Shown: positions 1 to 8,835 of the stretch, in pieces | Position numbering within the stretch: position 1 is the first letter of the stretch | Layout: every line of letters starts with the position of its first letter | Source: Planctomycetota bacterium | Lineage (GTDB): Bacteria; Planctomycetota; Planctomycetia; Pirellulales; Pirellulaceae | Assembly: GCA_017303505.1 (NCBI GenBank) | Contig: JAFLCP010000020.1 | Coordinates: 1-64,000 of the forward strand | Length of the DNA stretch: 64,000 bases | Direction of reading: 5' to 3' | Program-made: the position numbers and the translations under genes | Notes under the pieces: model-generated | The model's input: only the letters and a program-made list of their open reading frames with translations | Told to the model about the DNA's origin: nothing | Databases searched by the model: none

Positions 1-573
1 CTAACTCTATAATCAAATGCACGTCGATCTTGCTTGTCTCATGAAGTAAATTTGGCCAGCACTTCTGTTTGTCTGAGCATTGTGCAGCATCGCACGCGGA
101 CCAAAAACTGTAGCCAGCGATTCATCGAGTGCTATAGTGAAAAGCTTCTGTAGGGCGGGAGTGCATCGCCTTCGATCGATTAGCTAGTAAACCTCATTAC
201 GTCCAGTAATGCACCAAAACCTGTGCGCGTTACCAGGTACCCTTCAACTTGTTTCATCGGAATGTAGCTTTGTTTCATCATGTCCTTCTTGATGGAATTG
301 TTCGTATCAGACAAGCAGTAAATCGGCTAAGCGATCCCACATTTGCACCAAACCGCCGGCAGTCACCTGCATTCACGAGTGAATTTTGAATGTTTCAAAG
401 ATCTGTAGAACGGGTAAGCCTTGAAGGAAATGCGTAAGGGTCGAGAAAATTAGACTGCGATTACCGAGGGTGCAAGTGGGAAGAAGGTCAGGAACACATG
501 GCTCAAACCGCTTTTGGCATCGCGTGCAATAGTCGCCATGAATGATATCTTCCGTTATGACTGGCTTTAGGTC
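1..573 (-). pseudogene. Decayed IS66-like transposase, truncated by window edge
   Basis: Reading the minus strand gives successive pieces of one IS66-type transposase, in order but broken by stops and frame changes. From 573 to 373 a frame reads GDYCTRCQKRFEPCVPD (zinc-finger CxxC region) and then GNRSLIFSTLTHFL. From 362 the frame shifts and reads LTAGGLVQMWDRLADLL, a stop, LHSDETS (the DDE-domain ADET(S/G)WRV motif) followed by a stop, and FWCITGRNEVY, a stop and a degenerate LIDR..SPALQKFF block. Near position 110 it shifts again to a frame resembling the FWxAYDAxxCxxxQxCxxHLL block. At least three in-frame stops and two frameshifts make it non-functional. Assignment rests on remembered family motifs, not a search. 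The 5' end of the gene (zinc-finger N-terminus) is unclear above 573. Confidence 0.75.
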
Positions 574-741
574 CTATGGTGTACCTGTCTGCATTGGCTT
601 CGGGTCTCATCCATGACGACACCGACAGAACCGATTCGCCCGTTTAAGCCAAGATCAATTTCAACAAGCTAAATAGTTACAAAGCTGGAAAGCTATCAGA
701 TACTTTTGCCGCTGTTTTAAGCGAACTTCGCCTCGGATTAA

Positions 742-843
742 AGTGAAAGCTTTCTCATGTGGTTGCTTGCACGTGAAATGGCATTTTCCATGTCGTATAA
801 AAGGGACGTATTGGAACCCAGGAAGAGTTTGGCAGCGCGATGA
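742..843 (+). pseudogene. Possible 3' remnant of an unidentified gene
   Basis: An open frame runs from 742 to a TGA at 841-843 that overlaps the next gene's ATG (ATGA, 840-843). Read from the ATG at 757 it gives MWLLAREMAFSMSYKRD and then a basic tail, 28 residues in all. The overlap is typical of co-translated genes, so this may be the tail of a polysaccharide gene lost when the IS66-like element inserted or decayed. No SD or homologous domain is evident, and it could equally be chance. Confidence 0.2.
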
Positions 844-1763
844 TAAGAGTATTCGTTTCTTGTTTCAATTACGGTAGGTTTCTCGAGGATTGTCTGCGTT
901 CCGTAGCAAGACAAACACAAAGTGACTTTCATTGTACGGTCGTAGACGATGGTTCCAGCGATCATTCGTTAGCGATTGCTAGCGTGTTCTGCGATGAGGA
1001 TAAGCGTTTTGAGGCGATAACACAAAAAAATGCTGGGCAACTTTCGGTTTTTAATCGAGCGTGTACGAGCGTTTCCGCCGACGACTTGGTGTTCTTCCTT
1101 GACGCAGATGACCTTTGGGCAGATGATCATTTGAGCTCTGTGCTTGAGGCCGCCAATGATAGCTTCGTGAATAGCGATTTTGTATTTACAAATCATTTGA
1201 ATTTCTCGTCGGGAATTGACTCTTTGGACTTGAGTCAACATCCGAGATTGCCGGTTCGGGTGCTGGGGATAACATCCGGAGTTACGCGAGCCTTTCAATG
1301 TTGGATTGGAAATGTAACATCGTCATTGTGCTTGCGTGGAAGATTATTGCACCGCATACTCCCCTACCCTTTTGAAAACGAGTGGAGGGTGCGGGCTGAT
1401 GACGTATTGGTTCTGGGGGCATCTATTTGCGGCGCCAGGAAATGCTATCTTCAATCGAATTCTGTTTATTATCGCGTACACGAAAATAACAGTCACTATG
1501 GTAAAAAGGCGACTAATCCTAGTGGTACTGCCTCACATGTTATCGCACGTGAACGGTATTTGAACTGGTTGTGTTCACGGGAGCACCTAGACCGTGTTCC
1601 ATCTCCATTTTTGGTTTCTTGCGAAATGGAGGCAATGTCGGAATGGGACAAGTGTAATTATTCACGTATCAGGCTAAAGTCGATCATGTGCCAACCTTGG
1701 CCTCTCGTTCATCGGATGAAGTTAGCAATAAGGTTGTTGAAGAACAATCTGCGGGGTGATTAA
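840..1763 (+). CDS. Glycosyltransferase family 2
   Basis: A 307-residue GT-A transferase, predicted cytoplasmic or membrane-associated, adding a sugar from a nucleotide-sugar donor to a surface polysaccharide repeat unit. It opens with the GT2 signature VFVSCFNYGRFLEDCL (residues 4-19), then VVDDGSSD near 34-41, which binds nucleotide, and FFLDADDLW near 84-93, which carries the metal-binding DxD. The C-terminal third is less conserved. It starts at an ATG overlapping the TGA of the short open frame upstream. First intact gene of a unidirectional polysaccharide cluster. Donor and acceptor cannot be told from sequence. Confidence 0.9.
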   Translation: MIRVFVSCFNYGRFLEDCLRSVARQTQSDFHCTVVDDGSSDHSLAIASVFCDEDKRFEAITQKNAGQLSVFNRACTSVSADDLVFFLDADDLWADDHLSSVLEAANDSFVNSDFVFTNHLNFSSGIDSLDLSQHPRLPVRVLGITSGVTRAFQCWIGNVTSSLCLRGRLLHRILPYPFENEWRVRADDVLVLGASICGARKCYLQSNSVYYRVHENNSHYGKKATNPSGTASHVIARERYLNWLCSREHLDRVPSPFLVSCEMEAMSEWDKCNYSRIRLKSIMCQPWPLVHRMKLAIRLLKNNLRGD

Positions 1764-1831
1764 ACGAGATCAGATAATTCGAGTTATCCTTTTTATTTGG
1801 AATTTACCAGCGCTTAGGGTGATTAGCGATT

Positions 1832-2998
1832 TTGGCTGCCGATTTTATAGAATCCGTTACTAAGAGTAAAAGTGTTGGGGTGTATATTCATCCGTGCCGA
1901 GTCATTCCACCTGTATCTGGCGTCGGGCGGCATATTATTGGGATGCTCAATGAACTAAAGAGATCGGATCAATTCTCCACAGAGCTTTTGTTCGCAAGGG
2001 ATCAGGCGTCGGAAGTGGAGTCTGATCGATTTCCGGATGCACTGCGATCGCTCAAAAGAAATGCGTTGGCGGCACCTGAGCGATGGATGGAGTGGGGCTG
2101 GAAATCCATTGGCTTGCCGCGATTTGAGAACGTTTTTGGGAAGTTTGATATTGTATATTCGCCAGCGGAAACCTGTTTCCCTAGAGGCAAAACGCCTCGT
2201 CTTATTACACTGCATGATATCTATCCTCTGGACCCAATTTATCCTTATTATAGGAGTAGCGTATCAGCTAAGAAACAATTTGCCAGCTGGAGTTATTGGG
2301 TACCACGCGCGTTCGCAACGGCGACTGCTATTTTGACGGTTTCTGAATTCTCGAAGAAGCGAATGTGTGAATTGCTAGGAGTGGATCCATGTAGTGTTCA
2401 TGTGGTAGGCAATGGAATCGATACCATCTTTTTTGAAGCGGCAGGCAAGAATTTGGAGCATTGCGTCAGGCCCATTCCGAATCCCTACGCGATCGTGATT
2501 GGTGGGTTGTGTGACAGGAAAGGTGCGAAAGATATCCTTGCCGTTGCCGCTTATCTTCGCACTAAGGCACCCGACTTGCGAATCGTAGTTGTCGGGAAAT
2601 GTGAGGATCATTGGAGCCGGCGGGCGATGGAGCATCCGAACGTCGTTTTGGTAGGACCGCAAACGGATGAGGCAATGGTGGGGTTTATTCGCGCTGCTGA
2701 ATGCACTTTGTTCTTATCGTATTATGAAGGATTCGGGATTCCCATTGTCGAGTCGATGGCCATCGGAACGCCAGTGGTCGCCTCGAATGGTACTTCTTTG
2801 CCGGAAGTACAAGGAGGCGTTGGGGGATCTTTTTCGGTGGAAGATTCAGGTGCAATAGGTGATTGGATCAAGTGGATTGCTAGTTCACCATCGGATAGGC
2901 AGGCGATCATTGAGAAGGGTAAGTTGCGAGCTCAAGCGTTCACGTGGCGAGCGTGTGTGCAGAGGTTGCGGTCTGTGTTCGAGACCGTTTCACGTTAG
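1832..2998 (+). CDS. Glycosyltransferase family 4 (GT-B)
   Basis: A 388-residue retaining GT-B glycosyltransferase. The N-terminal acceptor domain starts VGVYIHPCRVIPPVSGVGRH (about residues 15-34). The C-terminal domain holds VIGGLCDRKGAKDIL and the donor-binding EGFGIPIVESMAIGTPVVAS block with its ExxxxxxxE glutamates, followed by LPEV. The longest reading uses a TTG start at 1832; no ATG precedes the conserved N-terminus, so a TTG or other non-ATG start is needed. Lies 68 bp after the preceding GT2 and 33 bp before a methyltransferase, consistent with one operon. Specificity unknown. Confidence 0.9.
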   Translation: MAADFIESVTKSKSVGVYIHPCRVIPPVSGVGRHIIGMLNELKRSDQFSTELLFARDQASEVESDRFPDALRSLKRNALAAPERWMEWGWKSIGLPRFENVFGKFDIVYSPAETCFPRGKTPRLITLHDIYPLDPIYPYYRSSVSAKKQFASWSYWVPRAFATATAILTVSEFSKKRMCELLGVDPCSVHVVGNGIDTIFFEAAGKNLEHCVRPIPNPYAIVIGGLCDRKGAKDILAVAAYLRTKAPDLRIVVVGKCEDHWSRRAMEHPNVVLVGPQTDEAMVGFIRAAECTLFLSYYEGFGIPIVESMAIGTPVVASNGTSLPEVQGGVGGSFSVEDSGAIGDWIKWIASSPSDRQAIIEKGKLRAQAFTWRACVQRLRSVFETVSR

Positions 2999-3031
2999 GT
3001 TGAAATTCTGAAGATGGTGCTGGGGGCTGAA

Positions 3032-3655
3032 ATGACCAACAATGCGGTTCAATTTGGATGTGGGCTTTGCGCGCCTGAGAATTGGCGGAATTTTGACTGT
3101 AGTCCCGCGCTTAGGCTTCAACGTCTTCCATTACTCGGTGGCTTTTTCGTTGGCCAATATGGTAGGTTTCCAGCGAACGTTCGGTATGGCGATATTGTGC
3201 GAGGTCTTCCACTCCAGGAGGGTTCCTGTCAGTACGTCTATAGCTCGCATGTGTTGGAGCACCTTTCATTGAAGGACTTTCGGTTGGCGTTAAAGGAAGT
3301 TCACCGTTTGCTCGCACCAAGCGGAGTCTTTCGCTTTGTTATGCCAGATTTGGAGTTTTTGGCACAACAATATTTACAAGATTCCTCGCCCGAAGCATCT
3401 GTTACCTTTATGCAAGAAAGTTATTTGGGGGTTGCTGATCGCCCCAGGGGAATGCGAGGGTTTCTAAAGTCTTGGCTGGGCAACTCGCACCACTTATGGA
3501 TGTGGGATGAAAAAAGTATGCGTCAAGAACTGGAACGCGTTGGATTTCAGGATGCTCGAAGGGCCAGTTACCACGATTCAACCCACGCGATATTTTTAGA
3601 TGTTGAATCTGAAGAGCGATGGAAGAATGCTCTTGCCATGGAATGCATAAAGTAG
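3032..3655 (+). CDS. SAM-dependent class I methyltransferase
   Basis: A protein of about 207 residues resembling small methyltransferases of polysaccharide loci (Methyltransf_11-like). VQFGCGLCAPENWRNFD near the start is the glycine-rich SAM motif I region, YVYSSHVLEHLSLKD matches the S-x-VLEHL motif, and LKEVHRLLAPSGVFRFVMPD is the motif III region. I prefer the ATG at 3032 to the one at 3014, because GGGGGCTGAA precedes it at normal SD spacing and the family core starts immediately. Likely methylates a sugar or an intermediate of the polymer. The target is inferred from context only. Confidence 0.8.
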   Translation: MTNNAVQFGCGLCAPENWRNFDCSPALRLQRLPLLGGFFVGQYGRFPANVRYGDIVRGLPLQEGSCQYVYSSHVLEHLSLKDFRLALKEVHRLLAPSGVFRFVMPDLEFLAQQYLQDSSPEASVTFMQESYLGVADRPRGMRGFLKSWLGNSHHLWMWDEKSMRQELERVGFQDARRASYHDSTHAIFLDVESEERWKNALAMECIK

Positions 3656-3789
3656 AGTGGTCCGTCGAACTGTTAGCAGCTTTGGTGACGAACAGATCGG
3701 AGCCGTTGTGAGGCCGACGCAGAGAGTTATGAATTCCTTTTCTGCAAATGTAACTTCAACGCACTGAAAAGTCGCTTCCAAGAGTCTTA

Positions 3790-4701
3790 ATGTACAACAA
3801 GCAAGAGTCAGGTGTTTTACTGATTGCCCATGGACGGCCAGCGTATTTGAAGGAAGCTGCAGCGCTGGCGATTTCTATAAAAATGTTTTCTCCGCATACG
3901 CCCGTTGCGTTGGCGAGTGGATTTGATTCTTTATCCCCCTTCGAGGGTGTCTTTGATCATGTGATACCCGTCGAGAAAGAGTTGAGGAAAGGGGTTACTA
4001 CGAAGCTATGGTTGGACAAACTTACGCCGTATCGAGGTACGACTCTTTTCCTGGACACTGATACAATTGTATTTGGAGAGCTGGATTCCTACGTCTCACG
4101 AGATGATTGGGGTTTCACTGCATTCGGGCGGATGTACCCGACTGTGCATCATTGGTTTTCGTCTCCTGAGGTTCACGCCAGGAAGTTCGGCGATCAGCTT
4201 GTTCCTTGTTTTGTAGGAGGTTGCTACCTCTTTACCAGTGGAACCGAATCCGCACGCGTCTTTAGTACTGCTCGTTCTTTGCTTCCCAAGTATCGGGAAC
4301 TAGGAATAGAGCCTCTGGATAATCGAACGGGGAGTTGTAACGAGGAACCGCTATTGGCGCTATCGATGATGGAGCATGGAATCGTCTGCCGCGATGAAGT
4401 CGACGGACCGACTTTCAATATGACGAGAGCGGTGTATCGGGATCTTTCGTCGCATGCATTGGTAAATTCGCAGAGATATACAATCGGAGATATACCCAGG
4501 CCTGCGCTACATTTTCAAGCCTACCGACGACAGTGGCGCTATCGGTGCTTGCAGTTTCAATTATTGAATTGGTTTACTTCAGGAAACAAAGAAGTTTATC
4601 CAATGAATCTGAAAGCAACCGATATTTTCAGTTTGGGGGTGCAGATGTATGTTGAAAAAATGTCTCGATTCTTTGTTAATCTCACGGGGCTGAATCGCTA
4701 A
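3790..4701 (+). CDS. GT-A-fold glycosyltransferase-like protein
   Basis: A 303-residue protein with the layout of nucleotide-diphospho-sugar transferases of the GT8-like group. Its N-terminus carries GVLLIAHGRPAYLKEAAALA, and GTTLFLDTDTIVFGELD near residues 78-94 supplies a DxD metal site. Later conserved-looking stretches are FVGGCYLF and CNEEPLLALSMMEHG. No signal peptide. Separated from the upstream methyltransferase by 134 bp with no evident terminator and from the next gene by 123 bp. Role in polysaccharide assembly is inferred from neighbours. Confidence 0.7.
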   Translation: MYNKQESGVLLIAHGRPAYLKEAAALAISIKMFSPHTPVALASGFDSLSPFEGVFDHVIPVEKELRKGVTTKLWLDKLTPYRGTTLFLDTDTIVFGELDSYVSRDDWGFTAFGRMYPTVHHWFSSPEVHARKFGDQLVPCFVGGCYLFTSGTESARVFSTARSLLPKYRELGIEPLDNRTGSCNEEPLLALSMMEHGIVCRDEVDGPTFNMTRAVYRDLSSHALVNSQRYTIGDIPRPALHFQAYRRQWRYRCLQFQLLNWFTSGNKEVYPMNLKATDIFSLGVQMYVEKMSRFFVNLTGLNR

Positions 4702-4824
4702 GCGACAACGCAAAATTTCATTTCGAGTTTCACGATCGTCTTTCTGTGACGTTCTCCGGTTGTTCCAGGAAGAAGTTGGGAATTCCGAAAATTCGCCGCA
4801 TACCATTTTGTAAATTAATCGAAT

Positions 4825-5619
4825 ATGGCACTATCCAAACTGTATAGAAAGCTGACCAACGTACAAACGAGTATTTTGCACGCAATGCTCATCCTGAACC
4901 GCTACGGGGTTAGTTCCTTTTGGAATATGTACAACCCGTTTTCTAGCCAGAAGCTAGTCAAGGTAGTATTGGAGGATGGACGGCCTTGCTGGATTCGGCG
5001 TGGAACGTCCGATTTTCATGCGTTCGTGCAGATTGCGATTTATAACGAAATGAACTTGCCGATTAAGCTAGCCAAGCCTCGTGTCATCGATGCTGGGGCG
5101 AATATTGGTTTAGCGACCCGGTTTCTTAAGATGAAGTATCCTGATGCAGAGATTTTGGCCATTGAGCCGGATTCGGATAATTTTGAACTATTGCAACGGA
5201 ATACCGAAGGACTTACGGGCGTATCGTGTGTAAGGGCCGGATTGTGGTGGCGGGCGCAAAAGCTCTGTATTGCAAATGCAAGCGATGAGGCTTGGGCTTA
5301 CCGTACCGAGGAAGCTCAGGCGGAGGCTTCCATCACAATCGACGCATTCACGTTGGATCAGTTGATGGAAAAGAATGGCTGGTCTTTTGTGGAGTTAGTA
5401 AAGCTTGATATTGAAAGTGCAGAATTGCAGGTTCTAAAGAATAGTGCAGATTGGATTAGCAAAGTTGGGGCTATCCTGATAGAAACGCATGATAACTTGA
5501 AGCCAGGTTGTCGGCTGGCCGCTTATATGGCAACTCGTGATTTTCCCTATGAGATGCAATTGGGAGAAAAGATTCTCTTTTCACAATGGGAATGGGAAGG
5601 GGCGTCGGCGAGGGCGTAG
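4825..5619 (+). CDS. FkbM family methyltransferase
   Basis: A 264-residue SAM-dependent methyltransferase of the FkbM type, which O-methylates sugars and polyketides. Motif I is VIDAGANIGLATRFLKMKYP (about residues 87-106), followed by EILAIEPDSDNFELLQRN (the acidic residue that binds the ribose of SAM), and VKLDIESAEL with ETHD downstream, typical of FkbM. Length matches the family. Second methyltransferase of the cluster, which suggests a methylated polysaccharide. The substrate is not identifiable. Confidence 0.88.
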   Translation: MALSKLYRKLTNVQTSILHAMLILNRYGVSSFWNMYNPFSSQKLVKVVLEDGRPCWIRRGTSDFHAFVQIAIYNEMNLPIKLAKPRVIDAGANIGLATRFLKMKYPDAEILAIEPDSDNFELLQRNTEGLTGVSCVRAGLWWRAQKLCIANASDEAWAYRTEEAQAEASITIDAFTLDQLMEKNGWSFVELVKLDIESAELQVLKNSADWISKVGAILIETHDNLKPGCRLAAYMATRDFPYEMQLGEKILFSQWEWEGASARA

Positions 5620-5654
5620 TTTTGCTCTGTTTTGTGAAGATTATTAGGTAGACG

Positions 5655-6557
5655 ATGGTGCAGATATCTCTAGTTTGTTGCAGTTTTAACCCTAACCGCG
5701 ATTATCTGCTACGTACCATCCGTTCGATGTTTGCGCAGAAAGCGGATTCATCGATATGTGAGATAATCATAGTTGACAATCGATCCGAACCCCCTATCGC
5801 ATCCTGGTTGCCCGAAGATGTCTTATGCAAAGTGCGCATTGTTGTCGAGCCGGAAGCGGGGCTGACCCCTGCGCGGGCTGCAGGAGTACGTGAAAGTCGT
5901 GGGGAATGGGTTCTTTTTGTCGATGATGACAACGTACTAGATGAGAACTATGTCGGTGAATGTGAAAAAATAATCGTGGCTTTTCCGCAACTGGGGGCTT
6001 TCGGCAGTTCAAAGATTCTTCCGGAATTTGCAGTGCAGCCGTCGGGAGACTTGTCGCCATTTTTGCCGTTGCTCGCCATCCGCGATCAGGAGAAGTCCAT
6101 GTGGTCGAACGTGGGAGATCACCGCACTTTTCCTTGTGGTGCGGGGATGTGTGCGCGGCGAGATCTGATGTTGGAGCACTTCAAATGTGTGCTGCAAAAT
6201 AATCGCCGCAAATCACTGGATCGAAGCGGCAAGTCGCTTGCATCGGCGGGAGATACGGACATGTTGTATTCGGTTATTGACAGTGGTCTGGGAACCGGTG
6301 TGTTTCCATCGCTGCAATTGTTGCACTTGATACCCGAAGGTCGCATTCAAATTTCTTACCTTTGCCGCCTCACATATTCGATTAGTCGTTCATTGACCAT
6401 TCTCGAACAGGAGCGAAGTGGGATTAGGTATTCTTTGGCAGGAAAATTAAAAGAGACTGTCGTTGGGCTCTTGCGTGTGTTGGCAGCCGGGACGAACAAA
6501 CGAATGGCATGGTATAGTCAGAAGGGGCGTTTGTCGGCCCTTTGGGAATTCAAGTAG
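5655..6557 (+). CDS. Glycosyltransferase family 2
   Basis: A 300-residue GT2 protein. VQISLVCCSFNPNRDYLLRTI opens the Rossmann-like fold, EIIIVDNRSEPP is the nucleotide-binding strand (VDNxS), ARAAGVRESRGEWVLFVDDDN carries the DDD metal site near residues 93-95, and GAGMCARRDLM is the usual glycine-rich acceptor loop. The C-terminal region (YLCRLTYSISRSL) resembles GT2 members with amphipathic membrane-associated tails. Its start lies 35 bp after the FkbM stop, so probably co-transcribed. Confidence 0.88.
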   Translation: MVQISLVCCSFNPNRDYLLRTIRSMFAQKADSSICEIIIVDNRSEPPIASWLPEDVLCKVRIVVEPEAGLTPARAAGVRESRGEWVLFVDDDNVLDENYVGECEKIIVAFPQLGAFGSSKILPEFAVQPSGDLSPFLPLLAIRDQEKSMWSNVGDHRTFPCGAGMCARRDLMLEHFKCVLQNNRRKSLDRSGKSLASAGDTDMLYSVIDSGLGTGVFPSLQLLHLIPEGRIQISYLCRLTYSISRSLTILEQERSGIRYSLAGKLKETVVGLLRVLAAGTNKRMAWYSQKGRLSALWEFK

Positions 6558-6648
6558 CGATACCGTCGAAAAAAGAGTGAAGAGTCAGTGGATGCTTCAC
6601 GCTATTGCGGCATACGTAAGCGTTAACATAAGTGACTAGTAGCGTTTC

Positions 6649-7458
6649 ATGAAATTACCCTCCATTGCTGTGGTTACCGTCGTTCGGAATTCACCGGATG
6701 CATTACGAGTGACGGCCAAGAATGTTCTTGAGCAGACCTATCCCAATTTGCGCTACTATGTCGTGGATGGTGCCTCGACGGACGGCACGGTGGAGGTTTT
6801 GTCTGACATTTCTCCACTATTGGCTGGTTGGAAAAGTGAGCCCGATAAGGGGATCTATGATGCGATGAATAAAGCGGCCGATATGGTGAGCGAAGATTGG
6901 ATTGTATTCATGAACGCGGGCGATTCGTTTGCTGATCGCAATGCTTTGTTGAAAATTGCGGAGTGTCTCACCAGCGACGCAGCAGTAATTTTGGGGGCAA
7001 GTCACAAAGTATGGAAAGATGAATATGGGGAGCGAGTATTTCTTGAGCGGCCAACCGATGTGAAGGATCTTTGGTGGCGAATGCCGACTCCTCACCAGTC
7101 AGTATTAGTGCGGTCTGAGTTACAACGAAAGTATCGATTTGATACAACATATAGATGGTGTGCCGATCAGGATTTGCTTGTACGTCTGATGAGAGATGAT
7201 TATCAATTTTGTTTCTCAAAAGAGGTAATAAGCATTTTCGATTGTGCGGGCGGGCAGTCGAGGAAGTTGAGTCTCTACATTACCGAGCGATGGCGCATCA
7301 GTGGCAAGGTGGCGCCGTGGTACAAGCGGTATCCCGCTTTTGCGATGGAATGGTCTTCTTATTTGATTTGGGGGCCGATCGTTGTCTTCATCAAATCGCT
7401 GTTGCCAAAGTCGGCTATCAGGGCAATGCGAGTGATACGAGGAACCACAGGCAAATAG
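6649..7458 (+). CDS. Glycosyltransferase family 2, WcaE-like
   Basis: A 269-residue GT2 protein that resembles colanic-acid-type WcaE transferases. Motifs: SIAVVTVVRNSPDALRVTAKN, YYVVDGASTDGTVEVL (nucleotide binding), EPDKGIYDAMNKA, and WIVFMNAGDSF in place of a strict DxD, as usual in this subgroup. HQSVLVRSELQRKYRFD and YRWCADQDLLVRLM are also typical. It starts at ATG 6649. The 112 bp between its stop and the next start show no terminator. Confidence 0.87.
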   Translation: MKLPSIAVVTVVRNSPDALRVTAKNVLEQTYPNLRYYVVDGASTDGTVEVLSDISPLLAGWKSEPDKGIYDAMNKAADMVSEDWIVFMNAGDSFADRNALLKIAECLTSDAAVILGASHKVWKDEYGERVFLERPTDVKDLWWRMPTPHQSVLVRSELQRKYRFDTTYRWCADQDLLVRLMRDDYQFCFSKEVISIFDCAGGQSRKLSLYITERWRISGKVAPWYKRYPAFAMEWSSYLIWGPIVVFIKSLLPKSAIRAMRVIRGTTGK

Positions 7459-7570
7459 AAAGCGTTGACTGCGATTTGACGCGGCGAAGGTTTGACGAGC
7501 TTTTTGGGATGGACCCTATATTAAGGCATAAGGAATTTTTTCTGCGATGCAGGGTACAGGACATAAGTAA

Positions 7571-8521
7571 ATGAAGGGCGTGTACTTTTCCGCCAATGAC
7601 AAAGTATATGATTGGGCAGTAGCGTTTTTGGAGAGCTTTAGGGCCTTCAATCCGACTTTGCCGCTTTTTCTTATTCCATTCGATAATCAGTGCAACCGTG
7701 TGTTTGCTCTGGCGAATGAGTACCGGTTTCAAATTTTTACGGATTCTGCATTTACACAACTTGAGGAAGTCGGGAGGAAGTTGGAGTTAGGGCTCACGGC
7801 TACCGGCCCCAATTGGTTTCGAAGGTTTGCAGCGTATTGGGGTCCATTGGAGACGTTCTTCTACCTTGATTGTCGCACTTTGGTTTTGTGTGACCTAGAA
7901 CCCATACTGGATGAGATGTTAGTTTCAGGCTTCGATTTACTTCATTACGATTGCACAATCGATCAGGTGTATCAGCCTGGGCGATTTCGGGTGGGTTTAT
8001 TGAGAAGTAGTCGCGGCAGGGGATTCAATTCTGGACGATGGGCTTCGAAGAGGGGGATATTGAGCCTATCTGAATTTGAGGTAGCTGCGGACGAATGCAC
8101 GCAGATCCGAGAACAGTTAAATCCAAGAAATACCGATCAATTCCTTTTGAATTATTGTTGTGACATGAAAGGACTGCGTACTACGAGTATCAGTGACTTA
8201 TTGGGTGATATGTGCTGTGCTGGGTGGGCTCGGCAGCCCGGAATGGTTTACTGGGACGGGGGGGGGTATCGTCGATGGGATCACGGTGGAATCGATCATC
8301 GAAAAAGGGTCCCGTTATTGCACTGGGCTGGCATACCACTTTCACCGAATATGCCTGAGGCGGAGTTGTTTTTTAGCTTTCGTGATAAGCGGCTGGGGAG
8401 TTCTGCGCAGGCAATTCGGCGAATGCAACGGCAGTTTATTCGTCCTCTGCTTCGCATCAAGCAGGCATTTAGGGGGAATCGGAAAATAAATATGCTGTGG
8501 CACAATTGGAAACGCCAATGA
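7571..8521 (+). CDS. GT-A-like protein with altered DxD motif
   Basis: A 316-residue protein with the outline of GT-A transferases: GVYFSANDKVYDWAVAFLES at the start, then GPLETFFYLDCRTLVLCDLEPI near residues 97-118, where a DxD motif is expected. The middle part reads LDCRT rather than LDADT, so the second aspartate is replaced by arginine. A later DQFLLNYCCD resembles the DQDxLN block of GT8-like enzymes. It is last in its run before a 314-bp gap. I cannot name the family with certainty. It may be a metal-independent transferase or a non-catalytic relative. Confidence 0.6.
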   Translation: MKGVYFSANDKVYDWAVAFLESFRAFNPTLPLFLIPFDNQCNRVFALANEYRFQIFTDSAFTQLEEVGRKLELGLTATGPNWFRRFAAYWGPLETFFYLDCRTLVLCDLEPILDEMLVSGFDLLHYDCTIDQVYQPGRFRVGLLRSSRGRGFNSGRWASKRGILSLSEFEVAADECTQIREQLNPRNTDQFLLNYCCDMKGLRTTSISDLLGDMCCAGWARQPGMVYWDGGGYRRWDHGGIDHRKRVPLLHWAGIPLSPNMPEAELFFSFRDKRLGSSAQAIRRMQRQFIRPLLRIKQAFRGNRKINMLWHNWKRQ

Positions 8522-8835
8522 TTCCATTGGGGCCTCCAATCCTTGGCCCTTGTTCAGCGAAGCCGCGACTCGTCACTTGGTGTTTTTCGCTGGGGTGAGC
8601 TGTTTGAGGTGGGTTTCCAAGAGCGTTTTCTGGCGGCAACCACTTCACGAAGGGCGATTTGTGACATTGCTTGAGCTTCGGAAACTGGTAGACTTTTGAG
8701 CCTTGTGGGGAATGTACTAATCAATAGAGTGCCAGGCTGGGACGAGGGGCATGGTGGGCCTAAGTCTTGTTTTCATGTCGCAATCAAGTGAATTGATGAT
8801 TCAATATTGTTTAAGGATAGTAGTGCAAAGGTTCA
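8522..8835. other. Intergenic gap, no gene recognised
   Basis: A 314-bp gap between two plus-strand polysaccharide genes. Only short frames occur. No convincing hairpin with a T-run and no clear SD before the next ATG were seen. It may contain a promoter for the polymerase gene, but nothing decisive is visible. Confidence 0.4.

Noticed and set aside
8521-8835. Small gene in the gap before the polymerase
   Set aside because: A frame from about 8754 overlaps the polymerase start, but has no SD and no recognisable sequence.
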